64,000 nucleotides of DNA from positions 1 to 64,000 of the forward strand of contig BQJJ01000005.1 in the NCBI GenBank assembly GCA_021604645.1, given 5' to 3'. Origin of the DNA: Methyloligella sp. (GTDB lineage Bacteria > Pseudomonadota > Alphaproteobacteria > Rhizobiales > HXMU1428-3). Below are positions 46,014-57,021 of the stretch, piece after piece; position 1 is the stretch's first letter, and every line of letters starts with the position of its first letter. Under the pieces are notes generated by a model. The model did not search any database. It worked only from the letters and a program-made list of their open reading frames with translations, and was not told where the DNA came from. The position numbers were made by a program, and so were the translations under genes.

Positions 46014-47997
46014 GGCGTTTATTTAACTGTTCAATTCAGGATTTTTCCTAGATTCAATATGTTATTAAGAGGCCATATCTTTTCTAAAAACTACTCCGGT
46101 ACCACCGCTTTTTTTTAGAAAAAAAATAATTGTGTTTTTTTTGATGCAAGACTTGACTTGATTCGAAAGACCCGCCTCACACAGATTCGTAAAAAAACTA
46201 TTAATTCCCAATAAGTTGGTTAACAATCACACTTAACACGTATGCTGAATGGTTAATTATTCCACCCTGAAACCATACTAAAATTGCATCTCTCAGGACT
46301 AAGTCTGACTTGCAAGGTCTTTTAGGACTGTGTATAGTCTTGAAATAGAGGGACGACAGAGACCGCTCACCTAGTATTCTAAATGTAAACCTAGCGTAAA
46401 AGACAAGTTATTCACGCTCATAGCAATTTGAGCGAAGGTATAATTATTGCCTTTTAAGCAAAAGCTTTGTCATTACTATACTAAACGAGCACTTAGTGAA
46501 GTTTTTACTTAAAAACCAGTTATTATCTGCTGATTTTTTTGTTTTTTTATTTCACTAAAACTCTTTTGGTACTCAATGAGTATAGTTCTTGCGCTTACCT
46601 TACTTATGCCTGAAGGCTCAGTCAGTTGTTAGAGTGCTTTAGGTGAGATAAGAGGGATTATGGTCAATAAAAATGGTTAATTATAGAGGGGAGATTTTCA
46701 AATTTACACCAATCATTCTTAAATTTTATAAATCGGAATTGCTCATTAAAATAATGGCTAAGACTTAATCAAAGTTAGTTTCTTAAAAATTTTCATTGAA
46801 AAATGATTGCACGAAATTGCTAGCTGTAAGTTTTGGAAACAAGTGATTTTGACTTTGACCTTTAAATGATTTGCTTACTTAAACATATCTACTCAGTGGG
46901 TTATTGCAAAAAAGTTACATTTTGTAAGAAGGCCTACGATTAGAGATAAAGAATTTAGAAGAAATTATTTTTAGCAAATGATTTAAAGGCCAAACTTTTG
47001 ACAAAGCTACTTAATTAAAAGTGTACAGAACTGAAAGTGAGCTTAGCGCAAGACGGTTCATGCTTATTCTTTAGGGACGACTTTGAAAAGCTGGCTTATT
47101 TGAGATTATGACTTAAGGGCTTGTTTAATCCTGACTTAAGTCATCTAAGAGGGCAATTAAAATAAACTGCGGAAGGGGGAAATACACATCTGAATTGAAA
47201 GGCAGGCTTTGCCAGACCTTTTAAAATCATAAAGAACTATAATAAGACGTTTATATTTTGAGCTGTGGATCAAAAACTACGAAGGTTATGCATATTTAAT
47301 GCTTACTTAGTAACGGAGATTTTTGTAACGAAGATTTTTCGATATCATTGTTGGATCTGATATCACCTATAATTATCTCTCTTCATTTCGCTCATTTTTA
47401 TAAATTTCTAAGCTCAATAAACAACAAGTTGAGCCTTATCTATCGGCTATTGGTTAAATTAACCTTAACGTTCATGGTAAAGCTTCAAACTTTGTAAAGT
47501 TTCTAACTTTTTATGCGCTGCCAGAAATTGGTAACTGACAAAATTGGCAACTGACAGTGGTAAAAAAGAGCATTCATTCTTATTGATTTTAATTTTGGGT
47601 TTATAATTTTAATTCAATCGCTTGCTGGGCTAAGCAAGTGGCAAAAACATAGCTGCTGCAAAACTGGTTTTTATGACATTCATTGCAATTCGATTTATTG
47701 TTTAGAAACTTCGGTTCTTAATTTTTAGAAACTTTCGTTCTTGATTTTAAGATATTCATATTTTCTAAACTAGGAATTTAATGAGAGTTTTAGACTAAGT
47801 TTTAGTTTGACTGGGTTTTAGTTTAAACGGGCTTTACTCTAACGAGGCTTGAAACAAAATAGCTGAGGGCAATTTTATCGGCTATTTCTTATGTATTCGA
47901 AGCTTTAAGCGCAGGAGAGCCATTAATTTAAGTGGAGGAATGGCCTTAATTGGCTATCTTGGTTCTCCACTTGGTTAAAACGTTCAGCTTGTTTAGA

Positions 47998-48069
47998 CAC
48001 TTAGCTTTTGTGGCACTTAGCTTTTGTGGCACTTAGCTTTTTGGCAGTTATGCTTTTTAGGGCACTTAG
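47998..48069 (+). repeat. Decayed 16-bp tandem array 1
   Basis: Two exact copies of CACTTAGCTTTTGTGG (47998-48029) followed by degenerate units of 15-18 bp up to about 48069. The core ACTTAGCTTTT is related to array 2. Confidence 0.8.
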
Positions 48070-48313
48070 AACTGGCCAGTAGCTAAAGATTGAATTTAAT
48101 ATTTATACAAGAACGTAACTTACCTGATATGTGGCAATATCGATCGGTGGGTATTACATCTTGAAGCAAAGCACTCAACAGTTTTAAGCAGAAGACTTAC
48201 ATATCTAGCCAAACATTAGGCTTGTTTATTGTTAAGTCTCTATTGCTTTAACACCTTCACTTCAGACTAAAAAATATTCCAAAAATTTTATGCATCCGAG
48301 GGACATTAAGGAT

Positions 48314-48425
48314 GCTTTTGAGCACTAGAGCTTTTTAAGCACTTGGCTTTTTGAGTACTAGGCTTTTTGAGTACTAGGCTTTTTGAGTACTAGGCTTTTT
48401 GAGTACTAGGCTTTTTGAGTACTAG
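48314..48425 (+). repeat. 16-bp tandem array 2 (seven units)
   Basis: Five perfect copies of GCTTTTTGAGTACTAG (48346-48425) are preceded by two diverged copies (48314-48345). Each unit holds the palindrome AGTACT. It ends 118 bases before dnaA. There is no spacer variation, so it is not a CRISPR. Confidence 0.95.
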
Positions 48426-48458
48426 CCTGTGGCCTCACTTCTTCAAGTGAGTGGCTAG
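48422..48458 (+). promoter_or_regulatory. Hairpin joining the end of array 2
   Basis: CTAGCC/GGCTAG outside and CTCACTT/AAGTGAG inside, with an asymmetric bulge. It could be a structure in the dnaA leader. A smaller AGCCGT/ACGGCT hairpin follows at about 48478-48494. Confidence 0.5.
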
Positions 48459-48543
48459 AATTTAGTAACAACGAGGTAAGCCGTTTTTTACGGCTAAATA
48501 AATAATTGGCCTAAATGGCTTTGAACTATTCGGGGTATTAATT

Positions 48544-49992
48544 GTGACTGAAGATAAAAAACAATGCTGGTTACAAGTTCTTGCACGGTTGCGCGCAGAA
48601 CTTGGCGAAGAAGTTTTTTCCAGTTGGTTTGGTCGGGTTGAATTTGTTGGTCTAGAACAGGGCCAGCTTAAGCTTTCTGTTCCAACAAAGTTTTTAAGAA
48701 AATGGCTTGTTTCACACTATTACGATGTTGTTCTTAGAGTTTCATCCGAGGAATTTGCAAAGACTGATGAAGCGGTTAGCTCTGCAACATTTAACGTACG
48801 CCAACCTGTGGCTGTTAAAGATGCAGGTGAAGTTGAAGTTTGCACGAAATCATCGCCTACCAAGCGCCCCTCTGTTGGTACTCCAACACAAGGTGGCGGA
48901 ATCTTTAGCGATGGGAACAATGAAAACTTCACTGAATATGAAGGATTTCAAGGGTCTCCACTTGATAAACGCTTTACCTTTGAAAGCTTTGTAACTGGCG
49001 CGTCTAATCGCTTGGCATTTGCCGCTGCGAAACAAGTTTCTGAATGTCTTGGACAAAATTTAAAATTCAATCCTTTATATATTCACTCATCTGTTGGCCT
49101 TGGCAAAACACACCTTTTGCATGCGATTGCCTGGGATGTAGCAAAACGCAATAGCTCTGCTCGTGTTCTCTACCTTACTGCAGAGCGGTTTATGTATAGC
49201 TTTATTGATGCACTTAGAACCAGAGATGCAATGGCATTTAAAGATAAGTTGCGCGGTATTGATATTCTCTTGATTGATGATATGGAATTCCTGCAAGGTA
49301 AAGCCACTCAGCAAGAGTTTGGGCATACACTCAACTCTCTTATTGATAGCAATAAACAAGTTATTGTGGCCTCTGATAGAGCACCAACACAACTTGAGAG
49401 CCTCGATGCTCGCATGCGGTCTCGCTTAGGCGGTGGCTTGGTTGTTGAGGTTGAAGCGCTTGATTTTGACCTTCGTTCTCAGGTTCTTCGCCGCCGGATT
49501 GAAGAGAAAATCTCTGAAGATCCTAACTTTATTGTTCATGAAGAAGTTATCAATTTTCTTGCTGACCGGCTTACCGAAAGTGGCCGCGAGCTTGATGGAG
49601 CTGTTAATCGTATTTATGCCAACTCTCAATTTACGAGTGAACCTATTACACTCACGGCTGTTGAGCATATTATTCGTGACTTGATGTGCTCTAAAGAGCC
49701 TCGCCGCATTAAAATCGATGATATTTTGAAAGTCATTTCTCGTCATTATGGCGTGTCTCGCGGAGATATTCTATCTGAACGCCGCAATCGCTCGATTGTA
49801 TTGCCTCGTCAGGTTGGAATGTACTTGGCAAAACGACTAACAGCACGTTCTTTGCCTGAAATTGGCCGACGCTTCGGCGGCAGAGATCACACAACTGTCT
49901 TGCATGCTATTCGCAAGATTGAGAAAGAAGTTGCTGGCAATCAAACTCTTCGAGAAGACCTTGGTATTCTTGAAAGATTGCTGAAAGACTAA
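48544..49992 (+). CDS. dnaA: Chromosomal replication initiator DnaA
   Basis: 482 residues, GTG start. Domain I about 1-75 ('CWLQVLARLRAELGEEVFSSWF'), a short linker, the AAA+ domain with Walker A 'GLGKTHLLHAI' and Walker B 'DILLIDDMEF', and domain IV with the DNA-binding signature 'GGRDHTTVLHAI'. Length and motifs are normal for alphaproteobacteria. The leader contains the 16-bp arrays. A terminator separates it from dnaN. Confidence 0.98.
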   Translation: MTEDKKQCWLQVLARLRAELGEEVFSSWFGRVEFVGLEQGQLKLSVPTKFLRKWLVSHYYDVVLRVSSEEFAKTDEAVSSATFNVRQPVAVKDAGEVEVCTKSSPTKRPSVGTPTQGGGIFSDGNNENFTEYEGFQGSPLDKRFTFESFVTGASNRLAFAAAKQVSECLGQNLKFNPLYIHSSVGLGKTHLLHAIAWDVAKRNSSARVLYLTAERFMYSFIDALRTRDAMAFKDKLRGIDILLIDDMEFLQGKATQQEFGHTLNSLIDSNKQVIVASDRAPTQLESLDARMRSRLGGGLVVEVEALDFDLRSQVLRRRIEEKISEDPNFIVHEEVINFLADRLTESGRELDGAVNRIYANSQFTSEPITLTAVEHIIRDLMCSKEPRRIKIDDILKVISRHYGVSRGDILSERRNRSIVLPRQVGMYLAKRLTARSLPEIGRRFGGRDHTTVLHAIRKIEKEVAGNQTLREDLGILERLLKD

Positions 49993-50025
49993 TTTTTAGA
50001 TCTAGCAATTCTGATTAACCTCATT

Positions 50026-50060
50026 AAAAAAGGCTGGCTCATTTATGCGCCAGCCTTTTT
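50026..50060 (+). terminator. Rho-independent terminator after dnaA
   Basis: GGCTGGC/GCCAGCC stem (50032-50055) flanked by A5 and T5, so it can act in both directions. The remaining spacer up to dnaN (about 300 bases) holds a CAATT-rich imperfect palindrome and no gene. Confidence 0.9.
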
Positions 50061-50361
50061 GTTTTGGGCCTCTAAAAAACGGTTCGATGGCGTGATTTCA
50101 CTGAAATTGATTAGAAGCTTTATCTTTGCTGCCCACAAATCACTTAAAAATGGAGAAAAGCTGTAAAAACTAGGCCTTTAAGGTCTAAAAACTGTTGCAA
50201 AATCACCCTATAACGGGTTCAATTGCGGTCCCTAACGGATCAATTTGATCGCAGCAGATTTTCTTAGCCTTTCTAGAGCGTTCCTTTTTTCCCAAAAGTA
50301 GAAGACACTTTTAGGCGGAGCACTGTAGACTAGTCAAACACTCAATAAGTGGAACATAAAG

Positions 50362-51477
50362 ATGCAACTTGTCATTGAAAAAAGCGCTCTTCTTAAAGCT
50401 CTTAGCCATGTAACAAGCATTGTGGAGCGGAGAAATACCATTCCGATTTTATCTAATGTTTTGCTCGTTGCTTCTGGCGATCATCTTTGCTTAACGGCAA
50501 CAGATTTAGAGCGCGAAGTGATTGAAAAAGTGCCTGCTAAAATCGGTAGTGAAGGTGGGACGACAGTTCAAGCCCATGTTTTGCATGATATTGTTCGCAA
50601 ATTACCTGATGGGGCTGATGTTGAGCTCTCTCGCGGGGATGATGACAGAGTGATGCTTGCAGCTGGCAAGGGTCGTTATGATTTACAAGCGCTTCCTTCT
50701 GATGATTTTCCAGAGCTTAGCACAGATGATTTGAGCCATAAATTTTCACTCAAATCTGCTGATTTGAAGCAATTAATTGAGAAAACAAAATTTGCGATCT
50801 CAACAGAAGAAACACGTTATTACCTCAATGGTATTTATCTACACGAAGCTGAAACAGACGGCACCTCTATGTTGCGTGCTGTCGCCACTGACGGGCATCG
50901 TTTGGCACAAGTTGAGGTTAATCTGCCTGATGGAGCGTCTGGTTTGCCAGGTGTTATTATTCCACGCAAAACCGTTGCTGAAGTTCAAAGAATGGTTGCT
51001 GATACTGAGAGTGATGTGACCATTGAAATGTCCGATGCGAAAATTCGTTTCTCAGTTGGTGACCTTGTGATGACATCAAAACTCATTGATGGCACATTTC
51101 CAGATTATAGCCGGGTTATTCCTACAGCGAACGATAAAGCGCTTTCTGTTTCTCGTGAGGTATTTGCCAAAGCTGTTGACCGGGTATCGACACTCTCATC
51201 AGATCGTGGCCGGGCTGTGAAATTGAATTTGAGTGATCAAAAGCTTGTTCTTACAGTTAACAATCCTGACAGCGGCAGCGCGACAGAAGAGATCACTGTT
51301 GACTATAATGATGAAGAATTAGAAATCGGCTTTAATGCCCGTTATTTGATGGACATCACGCAACAATTAGAGAGCGATACAGCAAACCTTCTTCTTGCTG
51401 ACCCAGGCTCACCTACAATGGTTCGCGATGGTGATGACCTTTCTGCGCTTTATGTTTTGATGCCAATGAGAGTGTAA
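50362..51477 (+). CDS. dnaN: DNA polymerase III beta sliding clamp
   Basis: 371 residues, three clamp domains. N-terminal 'ERRNTIPILSNVLL' and C-terminal 'YVLMPMRV' are the family end motifs. It loads as a dimer on DNA and tethers polymerase. It is 6 nt upstream of recF, so the two are probably co-transcribed. Confidence 0.98.
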   Translation: MQLVIEKSALLKALSHVTSIVERRNTIPILSNVLLVASGDHLCLTATDLEREVIEKVPAKIGSEGGTTVQAHVLHDIVRKLPDGADVELSRGDDDRVMLAAGKGRYDLQALPSDDFPELSTDDLSHKFSLKSADLKQLIEKTKFAISTEETRYYLNGIYLHEAETDGTSMLRAVATDGHRLAQVEVNLPDGASGLPGVIIPRKTVAEVQRMVADTESDVTIEMSDAKIRFSVGDLVMTSKLIDGTFPDYSRVIPTANDKALSVSREVFAKAVDRVSTLSSDRGRAVKLNLSDQKLVLTVNNPDSGSATEEITVDYNDEELEIGFNARYLMDITQQLESDTANLLLADPGSPTMVRDGDDLSALYVLMPMRV

Positions 51478-51483
51478 GTTCAC

Positions 51484-52710
51484 TTGACCAGCACTTACGA
51501 AACACACCCCAAAAAGAAAGATGCCTCTCTCCATGAGGATTTTTGCGACACAGAAAGCAATAAGTGTGATGGGTGTGAGCGTAATTGGATTGAACAGATT
51601 TCATTGCATCAATTCAGGAATTATTCCTCTCTTAAACTAAACTTATCCCCTAAACCCATTGTTCTTGTTGGATCGAATGGCGCTGGTAAAACCAATTTAT
51701 TGGAAGCGGTTTCATTGCTTAGTCCTGGTCAGGGGTTACGGCGGGCGGTAACGGCTGATTTAGCTGCTTTTTCTGAGAACGGTGATTGGGCCGTATCAGC
51801 TAAAGTTCATGGGGCCATGGGCGAAGCGCAAATCGGCACTGGTGTTACAGGCGCTGCTCTTTCAGAGAGTGTGCGGCGCAAGGTTCGAATAGACGGTGAG
51901 ACTTTAAGTTCTTCGACCCCGCTTGGACAATCCATTCAGATTTTATGGCTGACGCCTGCTATGGATGGGCTGTTTACTGGTGCGGCTTCAGAAAGACGGC
52001 GTTTTCTTGACCGGCTTATGCTGGTCTTTAACCCGGAGACACGCAAACAATGGTCTCAATTTGAACGCGCTATGCGCCAGCGTAATAAACTCCTCGAGAC
52101 ACATGAAACGTCTGATTACATGTTTGTCGGCCTTGAGATCCAAATGGCTGAATATGGTGTTGCGCTTGCTGCTAGCCGTCTTGAGGCAATCGAGCGCTTG
52201 CGTGGTGTGATCAAGGATAGCAGAAATGAACAAACGGCGTTTCCTTTTGCAACTCTTGCGCTTGATGGAATTTTGGAAAAAGCGCTTGAGATGAAAGCTG
52301 CTGTTGATGTTGAAGACGAATATCGCATTGTTTTGCGAGAAAATAGAATGCAGGACCGTGCAGCCAAACGAACATTAGAAGGCCCACATAGAACTGATTT
52401 TGTTGTCGGGCACGGCCCAAAGGCCATGCCAGCTAAGCTTTGCTCAACAGGCGAGCAAAAAGCGCTTTTAACCGGGCTCATCCTGGCTCATGCAAGGCTT
52501 GTTCACGATAAAGCCGGCGGGTATGCTCCTCTACTGCTTTTAGATGAGATTGCCGCTCACTTTGACCAAGAAAGACGCCACGCATTGTTCGAAGAAATCC
52601 TAAAACTTAACTGTCAGGCATGGATGACGGGCACTGATCACTCCAGCTTTGAATTTTTTGGGAAAAATGCCCAAATATTCACCGTTGATGGCGCTGAAAT
52701 AGTCGCATAA
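51484..52710 (+). CDS. recF: DNA replication and repair protein RecF, with N-terminal extension
   Basis: 408 residues. Walker A 'GSNGAGKTNLLEA', signature 'CSTGEQKALLTGLIL' and Walker B 'PLLLLDEIAAHFD' define RecF, which loads RecA at gaps. The domain proper starts near residue 36 ('WIEQISLHQFRNY'). TTG 51484 is the only usable start codon before it, giving a 35-residue extension with cysteines at 21, 28 and 31. No ATG or GTG lies between. The extension is unusual. If another start such as ATT or the TTG at 51604 is used, the protein is shorter. Confidence 0.93.
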   Translation: MTSTYETHPKKKDASLHEDFCDTESNKCDGCERNWIEQISLHQFRNYSSLKLNLSPKPIVLVGSNGAGKTNLLEAVSLLSPGQGLRRAVTADLAAFSENGDWAVSAKVHGAMGEAQIGTGVTGAALSESVRRKVRIDGETLSSSTPLGQSIQILWLTPAMDGLFTGAASERRRFLDRLMLVFNPETRKQWSQFERAMRQRNKLLETHETSDYMFVGLEIQMAEYGVALAASRLEAIERLRGVIKDSRNEQTAFPFATLALDGILEKALEMKAAVDVEDEYRIVLRENRMQDRAAKRTLEGPHRTDFVVGHGPKAMPAKLCSTGEQKALLTGLILAHARLVHDKAGGYAPLLLLDEIAAHFDQERRHALFEEILKLNCQAWMTGTDHSSFEFFGKNAQIFTVDGAEIVA

Positions 52711-52964
52711 ATTTTATAGCTATGCTAATGTTATGCTTGTGAAAATTAAACTTCAAAGGCCTGTTTTTCCTTAAGAAAGCTAATCTCAAGTTTTTTATGT
52801 TTTTCGTAAGCTTAGTTCACTTAGGTAAAGTTGCTGTTTTTGCTCCTTTTCTTGCTAGATTTTATTGAAAACGGGCGGGTTTTTTAAGTTTATAGTTGAT
52901 AAATTCATCCGATTTTTATTTTCCTTTTCTCAAGTTTTTACGCTTTGAATCTTTAGGAATTAAA

Positions 52965-52992
52965 TTCGGTTTTTTTGTTTTTTGGGTATAAT
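52965..52992 (+). promoter_or_regulatory. Possible gyrB promoter
   Basis: A perfect -10 TATAAT (52987-52992) with a poor -35 TTCGGT at 16 bases. The surrounding 400-base recF-gyrB gap is T-rich and otherwise shows no gene or repeat. Confidence 0.35.
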
Positions 52993-53048
52993 TTAACACT
53001 GCCCTAACCCTAAGCTTTTCGGCTTCACTGGTTGCTATATATTTGTGA

Positions 53049-55571
<2,523 letters not shown>

Positions 55572-55694
55572 ACTTTTTCCAATAGATTAAATAGATTCTT
55601 TTACTTGTTAGCTGCCTCTTGACCTTCCTTTTAATGGAGGCTTTAGACTGGATGATTAAGAAATTGTCATCCTTTAACATTGTGAGACTCTGTT

Positions 55695-56243
55695 ATGAGC
55701 TTTGAGATATTACCCAACTGGCATCCTTTTTTTGTGCATTTTACAATCGCTTTGATTTTGGTTGGCTCTGTTCTCTATATTGTTTCGAATTCGTTTTCCA
55801 CTCATTCGAAATGGAGAAAAGATATCTTACTTGTTTCTGTTTGGTCTTTAATTTTGGCTGGAGCTTTTACAGTTTTAACGCTCATTGCTGGCCTACACGC
55901 CTATTTAACAGTTGCCCATGATGGTTCTTCACATATGGCTATGACTGATCACAGGAATTGGGGTTTTGGCACTGGTGTTTTGCTATTTATCAGTTTGTGT
56001 TGTCTTAAATTTTTTTCTCTTCATATAGCAGCTCGACTTTTCACTTCTTTCATTTTCATACTCCTCCTTAGCTCTGTTTTAATTACTGGATATAAAGGCT
56101 CTCATTTGGTTTATAAATTTGGGCTTGGGGTACAATCTCTTCCAACTTCGCTTCAGGGACATGACGACCATCATCATGGCAAAGAAGAAAAGAAGAATGA
56201 GAATTCTGATCATTCTCATAATCATGATGGACATTCTCATTAA
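55695..56243 (+). CDS. DUF2231-type membrane protein with His-rich tail
   Basis: 182 residues with four membrane segments. The N-terminal 'NWHPFFVHFTIALILVG' with two His matches DUF2231. The C-terminal 30 residues contain about ten His with Asp and Glu ('HDDHHHGK', 'HSHNHDGHSH'), suggesting metal binding. Function unknown; heme, redox or metal handling are all possible. It follows gyrB by 120 bases and precedes the hydrolase gene. Confidence 0.85.
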   Translation: MSFEILPNWHPFFVHFTIALILVGSVLYIVSNSFSTHSKWRKDILLVSVWSLILAGAFTVLTLIAGLHAYLTVAHDGSSHMAMTDHRNWGFGTGVLLFISLCCLKFFSLHIAARLFTSFIFILLLSSVLITGYKGSHLVYKFGLGVQSLPTSLQGHDDHHHGKEEKKNENSDHSHNHDGHSH

Positions 56244-56300
56244 GTTGTGCTGGGTTTTACCAAAATTGTTCAATCCTGTTTATTCTTCTGGACGCAAGCT

Positions 56301-57014
56301 ATGCACATAATATTATTGCCAGGCCTGGATGGCTCTGGTCTGTTTTTTGAGGCGTTTCGAAAGCTTTTGCCGTCCTCTGTTAGCTCTCAGATCATTTCTT
56401 ATCCAAGAGATGAGTGTTTAACTTATGGTGAGACTGTTGATCATATATACGAGCAACTACCTCGCGATCGGGATTATGTTCTTTTAGCTGAATCATTTTC
56501 AGGCCCGGTCGCTATAGACATTGCGGCTCTTGCCCCTCTTAAGTTAAAGGGGCTTATTTTAGTCTCAACTTTTTGTTTCTCACCTCTAACCCCTTTGAAA
56601 ACTCTAATTGCTGATAGATTGCTGTTTTTACTAAACTTTTCGGCACCACCGCGTTTCATCAACTGGCTTTTATGTAATGATATGGATCTGGGTTTATCTG
56701 AGCGCGTGGCCCGTGTTGTTGATGCCTTACCGACAGAGACGCTGAAAAGCCGTGTGCAATCTGCACTTCAGGTTGATTTGCGCGGGGCGTTAGATGATGT
56801 GGAAGTTCCTATCATGGTGCTCAAGGCTATCGAAGATCGTTTACTGGATCCTTCGGCATCTCACACGATTAAGAAATATTATGATAGTACGGAACTATTC
56901 GAGGTTGAGGGGCCTCATTTTTTACTGCAGTGTAATCCTGAGGAATGTTTAAGGGCTATTGAAAACTTTTTAGAGGCGCTTCAGATGCCCACATTGCATC
57001 CGCGCTATTTCTAA
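56301..57014 (+). CDS. Alpha/beta hydrolase
   Basis: 237 residues. The oxyanion loop region 'LLPGLDGSG' is followed by the nucleophile elbow 'LAESFSGPVAID' (Ser in S-F-S-G). A late Asp in 'KAIEDRLLDP' and the His in 'VEGPHFLLQ' complete a likely triad. GTG 56247 is an in-frame alternative start, giving 18 more residues. The last codons ('ALQMPTLHPRYF') are encoded by an R2 repeat. Substrate unknown. Confidence 0.85.
   Translation: MHIILLPGLDGSGLFFEAFRKLLPSSVSSQIISYPRDECLTYGETVDHIYEQLPRDRDYVLLAESFSGPVAIDIAALAPLKLKGLILVSTFCFSPLTPLKTLIADRLLFLLNFSAPPRFINWLLCNDMDLGLSERVARVVDALPTETLKSRVQSALQVDLRGALDDVEVPIMVLKAIEDRLLDPSASHTIKKYYDSTELFEVEGPHFLLQCNPEECLRAIENFLEALQMPTLHPRYF
56976..57005. repeat. R2 hairpin element (copy F), inside the hydrolase 3' end
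   Basis: Outer stem GCGC/GCGC, bulge TTCA, inner stem GATG/CATC, loop CCCACATTG. It ends 9 bases before the end of the gene and lies between convergent genes. Confidence 0.65.
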
Positions 57015-57021
57015 AACGTAC

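Larger units (their letters stand above)
46014..48543. other. Large gene-free rpsT-dnaA spacer, candidate origin or dnaA control region
   Basis: About 2.5 kb with no frame of 60 codons on either strand, clearly more AT-rich than the flanking genes. Near-consensus DnaA boxes (one mismatch each) are at 46329-46337, 46408-46416 and 47264-47272. Hairpins occur at 46079-46121 (TTTTCTAAAAA/TTTTTAGAAAA), 46415-46434 (CGCTCA/TGAGCG), 47109-47144 (ATGACTTAAG/CTTAAGTCAT) and 47621-47638 (CTTGCT/AGCAAG). Many short tandem duplications fill the right half, ending in two 16-bp arrays. In several alphaproteobacteria the origin is at hemE instead, so the origin call is only a candidate. Confidence 0.55.

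Noticed and set aside
47940-47978. Twelve-codon leader peptide after a GGAGG sequence
   Set aside because: GGAGG is only one base from the ATG, too close for normal initiation, and the peptide has no informative composition.
48314-48425. CRISPR array for the 16-bp repeats
   Set aside because: The units are directly adjacent with no variable spacers and no cas genes are present in the window.
46014-48543. Decayed gene (pseudogene) in the rpsT-dnaA spacer
   Set aside because: No frame in six gave a recognisable protein stretch, and the composition is unlike the neighbouring genes, so nothing supports a former gene.
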